From: Succinivibrio faecicola
GTDB taxonomy: Bacteria; Pseudomonadota; Gammaproteobacteria; Enterobacterales; Succinivibrionaceae
Assembly: GCF_019448115.1 (NCBI RefSeq)
Contig: NZ_JAGFNY010000001.1
Coordinates: 62,001-126,000, forward strand
Direction: 5' to 3'
Length of the DNA stretch: 64,000 bases
The position numbers were made by a program, and so were the translations under genes. Shown here piece by piece: positions 27,575 through 36,704 of the stretch (its first letter is position 1; each line of letters begins with the position of its first letter). The notes under the pieces were generated by a model. The model worked only from the letters and a program-made list of their open reading frames with translations. It had not been told where the DNA came from and searched no databases.

Positions 27575-28036
27575 ATGATGTTAAAAAAAACTGCGTTAGC
27601 TCTTTTTATTTCATTACCATTAGTTCTTACAGGATGTGCAGGTATCAAAACTCGCTCAATGAATTCAGGTGACGCTGCTGAGATTTCAAAAGTATGTATG
27701 CTGATACCTTCAGGATATTCAAAAAGAATGAGTAAAGATTATGGTGATCTTATACAGGAAGTACTTAAGAACAACAATATAAATTATGACACTGTTTATT
27801 ATATGGGAGAAGTTGATTCAAAGAATTGTTCTCACTATTTAAAATACTCAACAAGAAGTGTTCAACCTCATTTAACAAACTTTTTAAGAATAAGTTTCTA
27901 CAAAGCATTAAAAAATCAGATGTCATATCCTAAACTTGCAGAAACAGCAATTCGTGAAAAGCATGATCTGATTGCCGACTATCAAAAGGCCTATAATACC
28001 ATTGATGGTGAATTCAAAAAAATGCTTGGCAAATAG
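27575..28036 (+). CDS. Small lipoprotein, possibly Sbal_3080 family
   Basis: 153 residues from ATG 27575, behind GGAG at 7 nt. The lipobox LTGC puts the lipidated Cys at 21. The mature part has VCMLIPSG, a conserved NCSHYLKYSTRS segment that resembles the CP.TYTA region of Sbal_3080-type lipoproteins, and an amphipathic C-terminal helix ending EFKKMLGK. Ser rather than Asp follows the +1 region (CAGIKT), so outer-membrane sorting is expected. The family call is tentative and function is unknown. Divergent from nth, closed by a terminator. Confidence 0.7.
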   Translation: MMLKKTALALFISLPLVLTGCAGIKTRSMNSGDAAEISKVCMLIPSGYSKRMSKDYGDLIQEVLKNNNINYDTVYYMGEVDSKNCSHYLKYSTRSVQPHLTNFLRISFYKALKNQMSYPKLAETAIREKHDLIADYQKAYNTIDGEFKKMLGK

Positions 28037-28070
28037 TACCTATTAGTACATACATCATTGAATATCACTG

Positions 28071-28103
28071 AAAAAGGAATACTGTCTGGTATTCCTTTTT
28101 TTT
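28071..28103 (+). terminator. Terminator after the lipoprotein gene
   Basis: AAAAAGGAATAC (28071-28082), 6-base loop, GTATTCC followed by T8. Confidence 0.93.
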
Positions 28104-28380
28104 CTAATAATGTAACCTCATCTTCAGTCTTAGTGAAAAAATTTTTTGTCACATAAGGCATTCTTCTTTCAATCTTCTTATTTATAAGCTGTTTTTACCA
28201 TCCAAAACAGCAATAGCTCTAAGTTACTCTTCACACTTAATGGAGTGTCATCAAAGCTTATTATTCAAAAGAAAGTAATAGATAAAAATAATACTCAACT
28301 TTTATACAAAATTTTTCGTTTAAATTTGAAAAAGATGCGTTATTATATTCAGTTGTATATAAATTATTTGACTGGTACAT
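28104..28380. other. Upstream region of the rnf operon
   Basis: 277 AT-rich bases before rnfA. It must hold the rnf promoter, and TATATT/TATATA stretches at about 28340-28365 are candidate -10 elements, but I cannot choose between them. No gene or riboswitch-like fold is evident. Confidence 0.4.
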
Positions 28381-28968
28381 ATGACACATTTACTGTTTTT
28401 ATTTTTTGGCGCAGCTTTAGTCAATAACTTTGTTCTTGTACGATTTTTAGGATTGTGTCCTTTTCTTGGTGTATCTAATAAGATTTCATCTGCTGCAGGA
28501 ATGGGCCTTGCAACAACTTTTGTTTTACTGATAACCTCAATGAGCTGTTATTTTGTAAATCATTACGTACTTGCATACTACCATTTAGAATCACTAGAAC
28601 TTCTGATGGATATTGTTGTCATTGCAGTAACAGTTCAGCTTGTTGAAATCATAATTTATAACCTATCTTATGAACTGCACAATGCTCTTGGTATCTACTT
28701 ACCTCTAATTACAACAAACTGTGTTGTTTTGGGTCTTGTTCTTCTTCAGCAGTCACTGCAGTTTTCTCTGTCCGAGTGTCTTGCATTTACAACAGGTGCA
28801 GGTCTTGGTTTTACACTGGTACTTGTAATATTTGCAGCTATAAGAGAAAGACTTGCAATTTCAGATGTTCCAGAACCATTTAAGAATACAGCAATTGCAC
28901 TGGTGACTGCAGGACTTTTATCACTTGCTTTCATGGGCTTTGCAGGATTTGCAGGGAGTGCGGCATAA
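28381..28968 (+). CDS. rnfA: Ion-translocating oxidoreductase complex subunit A
   Basis: Integral membrane subunit of the Rnf/Rsx complex, which couples ferredoxin:NAD electron transfer to ion pumping. 195 residues with six membrane segments. The start MTHLLFLFFGAALVNNFVLV and LGLCPFLGVSNK are nearly invariant in the family. Residue Cys25 in that LCPFLG loop is a reported Fe-S ligand shared with RnfE. First gene of rnfABCDGE. The stop overlaps the rnfB start by one base. Confidence 0.97.
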   Translation: MTHLLFLFFGAALVNNFVLVRFLGLCPFLGVSNKISSAAGMGLATTFVLLITSMSCYFVNHYVLAYYHLESLELLMDIVVIAVTVQLVEIIIYNLSYELHNALGIYLPLITTNCVVLGLVLLQQSLQFSLSECLAFTTGAGLGFTLVLVIFAAIRERLAISDVPEPFKNTAIALVTAGLLSLAFMGFAGFAGSAA

Positions 28969-29528
28969 TGGAACATGAGTTTATTTGTTATCTTGCTTTA
29001 ACACTCTTTGTTTGCGGTATTGTTTTATCCTTTTTATCTGGTCTTGGATCAAACAATGAGAATTCTAAAACAAAAAGAATTTTAACTCTTCTTCCTGGAA
29101 TCAACTGCGGTCAGTGTGGTTATCCTGGATGTAATGCATATGCAGATGCTCTGTCTAAGGGGGAGTGCGCCTGCAATCTATGTAAGCCTGCAGGTGCTGA
29201 TGTTGCAAAACAGCTTGCCTCAATGCTTGGTTCAAAACTCTGCGCAGGTGAGGATTATGAATCAGAGCTGTTCTCTCCTAGAACTGTTGCCTATATTCAT
29301 GATAACAAGTGTAACGGTTGCGGTAAATGCAAGAGAAAATGTCCTGTTGATGCAATCACTGGTATTTTAAAACAGCCTCATGTAGTTGATACAGAAGAAT
29401 GCATAGGATGTGATGAGTGTGTAAAGGCATGCCCTGAAGAATGTATTGAAATGATCCGCCTTGAGCACAATCTATCCCACTTTGACTGGAATATTCATGC
29501 AGTACAGATAAAAAACGGAAATAACTAA
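28968..29528 (+). CDS. rnfB: Ion-translocating oxidoreductase complex subunit B
   Basis: Fe-S subunit that takes electrons from ferredoxin. 186 residues. One N-terminal membrane helix, then a CxxCx4C-type cluster motif CGQCGYPGC near 46-54 with a later Cys, and two ferredoxin-type clusters: CNGCGKCKRKCP near 111-122 and CIGCDECVKACP near 141-152. Ends one base before rnfC begins. Confidence 0.97.
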   Translation: MEHEFICYLALTLFVCGIVLSFLSGLGSNNENSKTKRILTLLPGINCGQCGYPGCNAYADALSKGECACNLCKPAGADVAKQLASMLGSKLCAGEDYESELFSPRTVAYIHDNKCNGCGKCKRKCPVDAITGILKQPHVVDTEECIGCDECVKACPEECIEMIRLEHNLSHFDWNIHAVQIKNGNN

Positions 29529-31553
29529 ATGATACTGTCATCAAAACAGCTAAAAAAAATAGCACAGGAAAAAATATTCAGATTCTTTGGCGGAATCAAA
29601 CCAAAGGAGATGAAGGATACAACAGATTCTATCATTGAAGAACTTAAAATCCCTTCTCTTATCTGTCTGCCAATTGAAAGACATCTAGGTGGTGATGGTG
29701 AGCTTTTGGTTAATGTCGGCGACCATGTAAAAAGAGGTCAGAAACTTACACAGCCGAATGAAAAATCAAGACTTGTTCCTGTACATGCATCTACCTCAGG
29801 TACAGTTAGTTCTATTTCAAAGGAGATTCTGCCTCATCCAAGCGGCTATACTGGTCTTTGCATAACCATAAAACCTGACGGATTTGATGAAGCTGTTGAT
29901 GCAAGTCCAATAGCAGATTGGGAAAATCAGGACAGAGAGCTGCTTTTAGCAAGAATTAAAGACTTTGGTGTAGAAGGCATGGGTGGAGCTCAGTTCCAGA
30001 CCGAGGCAAAACTCTCATCTGCAGTAAGAGCAAATCCTGAAAGTACAAATATTCTTATTATCAATGGTTGTGAGTGTGAACCTGCAATTACCTGTGATGA
30101 CAGACTGATGCAGGAGAAAGCAACTGATATTGCTCTTGGAATAAAGATCCTAAAGAAGATCCTCAATCCTAAAATCACCATAGTTGCAATTGAAGACAAC
30201 AAGAAAAAAGCTATTGCAGCGATGACCCAGGCACTTTCAGATATTGCATCTATTAGAATTCTACCAACCAAATATCCAACAGGTGCAGCAAGAAACGTCA
30301 TAAAAGCTGTTACGGGCATTGAAATTCCTTACAAGGCACATACTTCAGAGGCAGGTATTGTAATCAACAATGTAGCAACTGTATTGAGTATCAAAGAGGC
30401 TATTGTTGACGGTATTCCTGTTACATCAAGAGTTGTAACAGTTACAGGTGATTCACTAAGACGAAAGGCAAACATCAGAGTTCGTCTTGGAACATCTGTA
30501 AGATTCCTTTTATCTAATCTTGGACTAAATCCAGAATACCATCAAAGAATCATATTAGGTGGACCAATGATGGGCTTTACTCTGCCAACAATTGATGTAC
30601 CTATTACAAAGTCAAATTCTTGTGTTCTTGCTCCTACTACAGAGCAGATTCCAAGATTAAAGGAAAGTTCCAACTGCATAAGATGCGGTCGCTGTGCAAG
30701 AGTCTGTCCTTCAAGACTAGTTCCATATCAGATGTATTCTCAATCTAAGGCTCATAACCATGCTGCATGCCAGAAGGCAGGTATTTTTGACTGTTCACTG
30801 TGCGGAGCATGTTCTTATGTATGCCCATCGTTCATTCCTCTGACAGCACAGTTCAGGTATGAAAAAGCTGTTGAAAAGCATATTTATGATGCTGAAGTTC
30901 GTAATGCAAGAGCAAAACAGAGAATGCTTGACAAAGAGCTTCGCTTAAAGAAAGAGGAAGAAGAGCGTCAGCTAAGAAAACAAAAAGCGCTTGAAAAAAT
31001 CAAGGCTCAAAAGGAAGCTGAAGCCAAGATGACGCCAGAAGAGCTTGCAAAAGCCAAAGCAAAAGCTCTTGAAGAGGCAAAATTACTTGCAAAACAGCGA
31101 AAAGAAGCTATGCTTGCAGGTAAGAAGACAGAAGAAATGTCTTCAAACGCTTCTGAAAAGGAACGTCTTGAAAAACTAAAATTATCAAAAATGCGTGCAA
31201 AAGAAATTGCAATGCATCAAGGACACCAGGAAAAATCAATTCTCCCAGAAAGTAATATTATTACAGAAGAGACAAAAACTGATAATATGGAAGAAAAGAT
31301 AGTTTCATTGCCTGACTCTTTAAGAAAATCAGCAGGTAGAAAAGATATTGGTTTTGTCATAAAAACCTATGATGAGATCCCTCCATCTGATAATAAACCT
31401 AAACTTGTAGGTTTAGAGCCTGATGATTCCCTTCAGAATCCTGAGCCTAAAAAAGTAATTCCACAGGTTCTCTTGTCTCATAATCTTAATGTTGAGAAAG
31501 AAATCGTTTTACCAAAAGCATTAAAGAAGAAAACAATACGTACTAAAAAATAA
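29529..31553 (+). CDS. rnfC: Ion-translocating oxidoreductase complex subunit C
   Basis: Peripheral subunit carrying the NADH/FMN site and two [4Fe-4S] clusters. 674 residues. The core has GGIKP at 17-21, GMGGAQFQTEAKL (glycine-rich loop), NGCECEPAITCD and GGPMMGF. Clusters: CIRCGRCARVCP and CSLCGACSYVCP, near 380-435. From about 445 onward the chain is a Lys/Glu/Ala-rich coiled coil ending in a basic tail, like the long C-terminal extension of E. coli RsxC. That tail has no known catalytic role. Confidence 0.97.
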   Translation: MILSSKQLKKIAQEKIFRFFGGIKPKEMKDTTDSIIEELKIPSLICLPIERHLGGDGELLVNVGDHVKRGQKLTQPNEKSRLVPVHASTSGTVSSISKEILPHPSGYTGLCITIKPDGFDEAVDASPIADWENQDRELLLARIKDFGVEGMGGAQFQTEAKLSSAVRANPESTNILIINGCECEPAITCDDRLMQEKATDIALGIKILKKILNPKITIVAIEDNKKKAIAAMTQALSDIASIRILPTKYPTGAARNVIKAVTGIEIPYKAHTSEAGIVINNVATVLSIKEAIVDGIPVTSRVVTVTGDSLRRKANIRVRLGTSVRFLLSNLGLNPEYHQRIILGGPMMGFTLPTIDVPITKSNSCVLAPTTEQIPRLKESSNCIRCGRCARVCPSRLVPYQMYSQSKAHNHAACQKAGIFDCSLCGACSYVCPSFIPLTAQFRYEKAVEKHIYDAEVRNARAKQRMLDKELRLKKEEEERQLRKQKALEKIKAQKEAEAKMTPEELAKAKAKALEEAKLLAKQRKEAMLAGKKTEEMSSNASEKERLEKLKLSKMRAKEIAMHQGHQEKSILPESNIITEETKTDNMEEKIVSLPDSLRKSAGRKDIGFVIKTYDEIPPSDNKPKLVGLEPDDSLQNPEPKKVIPQVLLSHNLNVEKEIVLPKALKKKTIRTKK

Positions 31554-31555
31554 TT

Positions 31556-32713
31556 ATGAATATCTCTCAGTCACAAGGAAGAGTTAAGCAGCTGTTAGGA
31601 CTTGAAACAGCTCCACATTTAAAAGCACGCATGACTACACAGTGGATCATGCTTATTGTACTGCTCTCATTAATACCTGCTGTAGGAGTTGAAATTTACT
31701 ACTTCGGTTTTGGTATTATTTTTCAGTTTTTAAACTGTACCATTACAGCAGTTGTTCTTGAAGCTTTAGTTTCACTTTTAAGGCATCAGAAAATATCAAG
31801 AAATGTAGGCGATCTGTCAGCTATTGTCACATCCTTAATTCTTGCCCTTACACTGCCACCAATGTTGCCATGTTACTACTCTGTTGTTGCAACAGTATTT
31901 GCAATACTTATAGTTAAAGCTATCTTTGGCGGTCTTGGTCAGAATATATTCAATCCAGCTATGGCAGGATTTGTATTCATTATGATTTCATGTCCCGGCA
32001 TTGTAGGCTCAAGCTATGTATCTCCAGCTCCTCAGGCATATAAGGCTGCAACACTCACTGAAAGCTACTCTATCATTTATAGGGGAGCTTCAAAGGAATT
32101 GGTGCAAAATCAGATAGATGCAATGACAATAAGCGATGATAATCAGGAGTCAAATGATGCTTTGACTATGGCAACAAAGCTACTTGATAAGGTAGATGTC
32201 ATGTCTGGCGCAACATATCTTGATGCTATCAAATCCTACAGAAAGCAAGGCGAGCTTAACCGTCTTGACGGTCATGAATTTACATCAGCAAAATATCAGG
32301 CATATCTTGCTCTGTTTATTGCTTACTGCATTGGCGGCATCGTACTGATGAGCTTTAGAATAATTATCATCAGAATGGTGGTTGCTTTCTTTGCTGCATT
32401 CGTTCTTATTCAGTTTGTAATGCACAATCTGTACCCAGGTTACTTTATGAGCGTAACTGACGGTCTTTTAATTGGTGGCACCATGATCTGTGCCTTCTAC
32501 ATCATGACAGATCCTGTTACAAATGCAGGTACATCTAAAGGAAGAATTTACTTTGCAGTCCTTTTAGCCTTTTTAATTGTTTTTCTAAGAGCTTTTGGCT
32601 CATACAATGATACTGTTGCATTTGCAGTTATGCTTTCAAATGCCTGTGCTCCGCTAATTGACGTTCTGACTAAACGTAGAGCCTATGGCATTAAATACAG
32701 AGGAAAACACTAG
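31556..32713 (+). CDS. rnfD: Ion-translocating oxidoreductase complex subunit D
   Basis: Membrane subunit with covalently bound FMN and a likely ion path. 385 residues, somewhat longer than the common 350. About ten membrane segments. The flavinylation motif is SGATYLDA at 217-224, giving FMN on Thr220. GGLGQNIFNPAMAGFVFI and MTDPVTNAGTSKGR are conserved in the RnfD/NqrB family. An insertion of about 40 residues just before the FMN site (180-215) is periplasmic and variable. It begins two bases after the rnfC stop. Confidence 0.96.
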   Translation: MNISQSQGRVKQLLGLETAPHLKARMTTQWIMLIVLLSLIPAVGVEIYYFGFGIIFQFLNCTITAVVLEALVSLLRHQKISRNVGDLSAIVTSLILALTLPPMLPCYYSVVATVFAILIVKAIFGGLGQNIFNPAMAGFVFIMISCPGIVGSSYVSPAPQAYKAATLTESYSIIYRGASKELVQNQIDAMTISDDNQESNDALTMATKLLDKVDVMSGATYLDAIKSYRKQGELNRLDGHEFTSAKYQAYLALFIAYCIGGIVLMSFRIIIIRMVVAFFAAFVLIQFVMHNLYPGYFMSVTDGLLIGGTMICAFYIMTDPVTNAGTSKGRIYFAVLLAFLIVFLRAFGSYNDTVAFAVMLSNACAPLIDVLTKRRAYGIKYRGKH

Positions 32714-32714
32714 T

Positions 32715-33395
32715 ATGGCTAATAAGAAACTTGAAAAAATTCTTCTGTCAGATACAGACAGTAAAGAAAAAACAGTCAGATTTTCAAAAACAAAAAGATC
32801 ACTTTTAAGTGCTTTAAGTCTTACTCTAACAGGTGTTATCTGTGTCAGTGGTATTTTGGCTGTTGATAAATCTACTGCAACAATTATTGCACAGAATCAG
32901 TCAAATTCTATTGAAGGCAAAGTTAAATCACTACTACCAAATGATGCATTGAACAATAAAACTAAAATTGTCTGCTACAGCTTGAAGGAAAGCAAGTATA
33001 TAGGTAGAAACAACAAACTTTATGTTGCAGCTTTAGATAACCACATAAAAGGCTATGTAATGACTTACAAGACAAATCTTGGTTATTCAGATCCGCTTGT
33101 CATGATTGCTGGTTTTACAGAAGATAAAAAAGTCTATAAAGCAGATATTTTCTTTTCACAGGAAACTCCAGGACTTGGCGACAAGGTAGACAGAGCTCAT
33201 GGAAGCTATCTTGATCAGTTTAATAATCTTGGTCTTGAAGATACAAAGTGGGATGTAAAGAAATATGGTGGTGACTTTGACTACTTTACAGGTGCTACCG
33301 TTACATCAAGAGCTACTGTACTTGCAACTTACAATGCATTAAAAGAGCTTGAAAAAATAGATACAGTAAAACTTAATAAATGCAGAATGAATTAA
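32715..33395 (+). CDS. rnfG: Ion-translocating oxidoreductase complex subunit G
   Basis: Periplasmic subunit with covalent FMN, anchored by one helix. 226 residues from ATG 32715, one base after the rnfD stop and behind GAGGA at 10 nt; an earlier in-frame ATG at 32685 lies inside rnfD. The membrane helix is near 40-60. The FMN site is FTGATVTSRATV, with the modified Thr in GATVT near residue 200. An ApbE flavin transferase is needed for this and for RnfD but is not in the window. Confidence 0.95.
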   Translation: MANKKLEKILLSDTDSKEKTVRFSKTKRSLLSALSLTLTGVICVSGILAVDKSTATIIAQNQSNSIEGKVKSLLPNDALNNKTKIVCYSLKESKYIGRNNKLYVAALDNHIKGYVMTYKTNLGYSDPLVMIAGFTEDKKVYKADIFFSQETPGLGDKVDRAHGSYLDQFNNLGLEDTKWDVKKYGGDFDYFTGATVTSRATVLATYNALKELEKIDTVKLNKCRMN

Positions 33396-33402
33396 GGTAA
33401 AT

Positions 33403-34158
33403 ATGTCAGAAACTAACAAAGAAATTAAATACACAGAAGGAACAAAGAAACCTTGCGATATGAATAAAAACGGCAATGACTTTAAATCAATGCTAAAGGA
33501 TTTTTTCAAAGGTCTTTGGTCAAATAATCCAGGACTTTGCCAATTACTAGGTCTTTGTCCTCTGCTTGCTGTTACAACATCAGCATGCTCTGCTATTGGC
33601 CTTGGTATTGCAACACTTTTAGTACTAACACTAAGTTCACTGATTATCTCTGCTATAAGAAAACTTATTTTCAAGGAGATAAGAATACCTGTATATGTGC
33701 TTTTTATTGCAACCCTTGTAACTGCTGTTAAATTCTATGTAGAGGCATATTTTCCTGAACTGTATGCTCAGCTTGGTATTTATCTTGCTCTTATTGTTAC
33801 AAACTGCATTATTATGGGAAGAGCTGAGGCATATGCAGGAAAAAACTCAATTCTTCCATCATTATTTGATGCACTTGGAAATGGTATAGGTTTCTTTATC
33901 GTACTATTTGTATTAGGAGCTATTAGAGAAATTCTAGGTCAGGGAACCTTATTTGCAGGTGCCTATTATCTGTTTGGCGATTTTGGCAAGAGCCTTGAAT
34001 GCACTATAATCAGTGCAGATTACACTTTAATGGTTGCCATTTTGCCACCTGGTGGTTTCTTTATCATGGCATTTTTAGTTGCACTTAAAAACTATATTCA
34101 GGATTTCAAGCGCAACAAATATGAGAACAGTTTTAAAATCAAATCAATTCAGAACTAA
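33403..34158 (+). CDS. rnfE: Ion-translocating oxidoreductase complex subunit E
   Basis: Integral membrane partner of RnfA. 251 residues. An N-terminal polar extension of about 25 residues (MSETNKEIKYTEGTKKPCD) precedes the family's usual start, then FFKGLWSNNPGLCQLLGLCPLLAV with the conserved Cys of the A/E Fe-S site. Six membrane segments. The ribosome site AAGGT supports the long start at 33403. It ends the rnf operon, and its last 4 bases overlap the convergent queC stop. Confidence 0.96.
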   Translation: MSETNKEIKYTEGTKKPCDMNKNGNDFKSMLKDFFKGLWSNNPGLCQLLGLCPLLAVTTSACSAIGLGIATLLVLTLSSLIISAIRKLIFKEIRIPVYVLFIATLVTAVKFYVEAYFPELYAQLGIYLALIVTNCIIMGRAEAYAGKNSILPSLFDALGNGIGFFIVLFVLGAIREILGQGTLFAGAYYLFGDFGKSLECTIISADYTLMVAILPPGGFFIMAFLVALKNYIQDFKRNKYENSFKIKSIQN

Positions 34159-34859
34159 AACTGCTCTTTTAAATACTCTTCATAGCCCTTCTTTCTAAGC
34201 TGACATGAAGGGCACTTTCCGCAACCATATCCGTAATTGTGAAGTTCTGATATATCACCTTCATAGCAGGTAAGTGTATTCTCAACTATCAGCCTTACAA
34301 AATCATATCCACCAAGCTGATGAGCCATCATAAAGGTACGAGCTTTTGACTTGAACATTAAAGGAGTTTCAATCTTTATATTGCTCTCCATTCCAAGATT
34401 GATACTCTTCTCAAGAGCCTTAATAGTTTCCTCTCTGCAGTCAGGATAACCAGAATAATCTGCCTGTCCTACACCTGTTATTACAGTATCAGCCTTGATT
34501 GTATAGGCAAAAGCTGCTGCATATGTTAAAAAGATAAGATTTCTGCCAGGAACAAAGCTAGTTGGAAGATTATTGCTCTTATCAAGAACATAAGCATCCC
34601 CCTGTCGTGTAAGAGCTGAATCAGTAAGATCCTTGAACGATGTCATATCAATCAGCTTGTCGCCTTTATACTTACTAAAAGCAACCGGATCAAATGTAGA
34701 AAGCTCATTTAAAAACTTCTGTCTAAACTCAAGCTCTACTGCGTGTCTCTGACCGTAGTTAAATCCAATGGTATAAACCTCATCATATCTTCTAAGTGCA
34801 TAGTAAAGACATGTTGAACTGTCTTGACCACCTGAAAAAACGACTAATGCTCTGTTCAT
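34155..34859 (-). CDS. queC: 7-cyano-7-deazaguanine synthase
   Basis: Converts 7-carboxy-7-deazaguanine to preQ0 in queuosine synthesis. 234 residues from ATG 34859, with AGGTGG four bases upstream; a TTG at 34889 is the other option. The PP-loop SGGQDSSTC is at 9-17. The C-terminal zinc site uses the Cys of CYEGD, then CGKCPSC. No other queuosine gene (queD, queE, queF) is nearby. The leader contains repeated TGGCAAA elements that overlap the ribosome site. Confidence 0.96.
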   Translation of the reverse strand: MNRALVVFSGGQDSSTCLYYALRRYDEVYTIGFNYGQRHAVELEFRQKFLNELSTFDPVAFSKYKGDKLIDMTSFKDLTDSALTRQGDAYVLDKSNNLPTSFVPGRNLIFLTYAAAFAYTIKADTVITGVGQADYSGYPDCREETIKALEKSINLGMESNIKIETPLMFKSKARTFMMAHQLGGYDFVRLIVENTLTCYEGDISELHNYGYGCGKCPSCQLRKKGYEEYLKEQF

Positions 34860-34910
34860 TTTGCCACCTATTTTGCTAAGTTGTGGCAAAGTTTGCCACT
34901 AAGTTTGCCA
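34860..34910 (-). promoter_or_regulatory. queC leader with competing hairpins (candidate RNA switch or operator)
   Basis: On the minus strand, in order: TGGCAAA (34910-34904), GTGGCAAA (34899-34892), its complement TTTGCCAC (34890-34883), and GTGGCAAA again (34867-34860), touching the ATG and including the GGTGG ribosome site. The single antisense copy can pair with the upstream copy (7 bp, freeing the ribosome site) or the downstream copy (8 bp, covering it). This does not look like a known preQ1 riboswitch class. It could also be a DNA operator, since GTGGCAAAGTTTGCCAC is palindromic. Confidence 0.5.
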
Positions 34911-34986
34911 TAACATATGGCTCTATTTTAAAGTAAATAAAATATTTTTAATTTATATTTCAATATTTTATACAATTTTGATAATT

Positions 34987-35003
34987 TTGGCACACCACTT
35001 GCT
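34987..35003 (+). promoter_or_regulatory. Sigma-54 (RpoN) promoter of flgE
   Basis: TTGGCACACCACTTGCT: GG at -24 and GC at -12 with the required 10-base spacing, matching TGGCAC-N5-TTGCT. It lies 87 bases upstream of the flgE start. Confidence 0.8.
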
Positions 35004-35089
35004 TAAGTTATATGGCAAGGGGATGTTCCCTAATAATAAAAGCTCAAGAGAGAAAATATTATAACTATCTATCAATTTGGAGAAACACT

Positions 35090-36547
35090 ATGTTTAATAC
35101 ATCTATCTCAGGTATTCGCGGCTCACAGAAATACTTAGATACAACATCTAACAACATTTCTAACGCCAACTCATATGGTTTTAAGCGTTCACGTGCTGAA
35201 TTTGCCGACTTATATTCTAATTCAGTTTTCTCATCTGTAAAGACCAACACTGGTATGGGTACAACAACAACCAATGTTGCTCAGCAGTTCTCACAAGGTT
35301 CATTATCAGGTGATACTGGTAATAATCTTGATATGGCAATCAGCGGTAACGGTTTCTTTGTTCTGTCAAGTTCAGAAAACGGCACTAATGCAACAGCAAA
35401 TGGTGGCAGAAGCTATACAAGAAACGGCGCTTTCCAGATCAATAAAGATGGCTTTATTGTAACAGCAATGGGCGACTATCTACAGGGATATGATGTAGAT
35501 AAAACTGGTAATGCTACAAATCTTGATATTACATCAACTCATGCAATTCAGATTCCTTCAGATACAGGTGCTCCAAAGCAGACCTCAAAGATGGGAATGA
35601 CAGTTAATCTGCCTGCTAATGCTGAATCATTAAAGCATGGTATGACAGATTTTGACCACAAGGATTCTTCAACATATACAAATGCAACATCACAGACTGT
35701 ATATGATTCCTTAGGTGGCGCACATACAATTACCTACTACTTTGTAAAAGATCATGTTAATGATGGTTCACCAAACCCACAGGATCCTGCAGGTGGTAAC
35801 TATCCAAACGACGGCCACACAATCTGGAATGTAGTAGCTTATATGGGTGATACACAGGTTGATATCAGTGGCGGTAAGAAATTCACTGTTGACAACGGTT
35901 CAGCTTCATCAGATCACGGTCAGGTTTATTACGGTGTACAGCTTGAGTTTGGTACAGATGGTCGACTGATCTCTCAGAAAGGTGAAGCAGGTGAAATTGC
36001 AATTAACTTTACAAACAATGGATCTGCTACATATCCACCTGAAAACGGTGGTGCCCGAGCAGCAAATACTCTTGCAGCTGCAATGGGTGGCGGTGTTGAT
36101 GATTCACAGGAAGTTAACCTTGATCTTAACTATACACAGTATGGTAGCTCAAAGTTCTCTATCTCAAATGTTACTAATGATGGTTACTCAACAGGTTTAC
36201 TTGAAAATGTTGAGGTTAATGAGTACGGTGTAATCCTTGCAAGTTACTCAAATGGCCGCCAGGAGGCAATTGCAATGGTTGCAATGGCAAACTTCAACAA
36301 CAATCAGGGTTTACAGAAGATTGGTGATACTCAGTGGAAAGAATCTCTACACTCAGGCGAAGCTCAGGCAGGTCAGGCAAAGACCGGTCTTATGGGTGCA
36401 ATCAAGGGCGCAAATCTTGAGCTGTCAAACGTTGAGCTTGCAACTGAGCTTGTAGATCTAATCATTGCACAGAGATCTTATCAGGCAAATGCTCAGGCCT
36501 TGCAGACTCAGAATACAGCAATGGATTCAATCATGAACATCAGATAA
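35090..36547 (+). CDS. flgE: Flagellar hook protein FlgE
   Basis: Builds the extracellular hook, exported by the flagellar type III system. 485 residues from ATG 35090, behind GGAG at 7 nt; the frame is open upstream to 35012 but without support. The N-terminus MFNTSISGIRGSQKYLDTTS is the rod/hook D0 motif with the NNISNANSYGFKRSRAEF consensus. The C-terminus ATELVDLIIAQRSYQANAQ is the matching D0 helix. The middle D1/D2 domains are Gly/Asn-rich. It is alone, without flgD or flgF neighbours, and driven by its own sigma-54 promoter. Confidence 0.97.
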   Translation: MFNTSISGIRGSQKYLDTTSNNISNANSYGFKRSRAEFADLYSNSVFSSVKTNTGMGTTTTNVAQQFSQGSLSGDTGNNLDMAISGNGFFVLSSSENGTNATANGGRSYTRNGAFQINKDGFIVTAMGDYLQGYDVDKTGNATNLDITSTHAIQIPSDTGAPKQTSKMGMTVNLPANAESLKHGMTDFDHKDSSTYTNATSQTVYDSLGGAHTITYYFVKDHVNDGSPNPQDPAGGNYPNDGHTIWNVVAYMGDTQVDISGGKKFTVDNGSASSDHGQVYYGVQLEFGTDGRLISQKGEAGEIAINFTNNGSATYPPENGGARAANTLAAAMGGGVDDSQEVNLDLNYTQYGSSKFSISNVTNDGYSTGLLENVEVNEYGVILASYSNGRQEAIAMVAMANFNNNQGLQKIGDTQWKESLHSGEAQAGQAKTGLMGAIKGANLELSNVELATELVDLIIAQRSYQANAQALQTQNTAMDSIMNIR

Positions 36548-36580
36548 TAAATATTCAAGGTTTCTCTTTTAGATAGTTTT

Positions 36581-36610
36581 CCTCATTAGTTTACTAATGA
36601 GGATTTTTTT
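36581..36610 (+). terminator. Terminator after flgE
   Basis: Perfect 9-base stem CCTCATTAG/CTAATGAGG with a TTTA loop, followed by A and T8. Confidence 0.93.
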
Positions 36611-36704
36611 TACATTTTATTTACAGACAAATATTAAATTTTTGTATAATAAACAAGCTTAATAAATTGATTAATATAATTAAAATTCAAGTTAAAAACA
36701 TATT

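Noticed and set aside
28245-28427. 60-codon frame before rnfA
   Set aside because: Overlaps the start of rnfA, has no ribosome site and is composed of AT-rich codons.
30930-31230. Repeated Lys/Glu/Ala-rich DNA in rnfC
   Set aside because: Low complexity from a coiled-coil tail typical of RsxC, not a tandem repeat or CRISPR.
34860-34910. preQ1-I riboswitch before queC
   Set aside because: The expected short stem with its A-rich tail pairing and the conserved preQ1-I core are not present; reported instead as an unclassified leader element.
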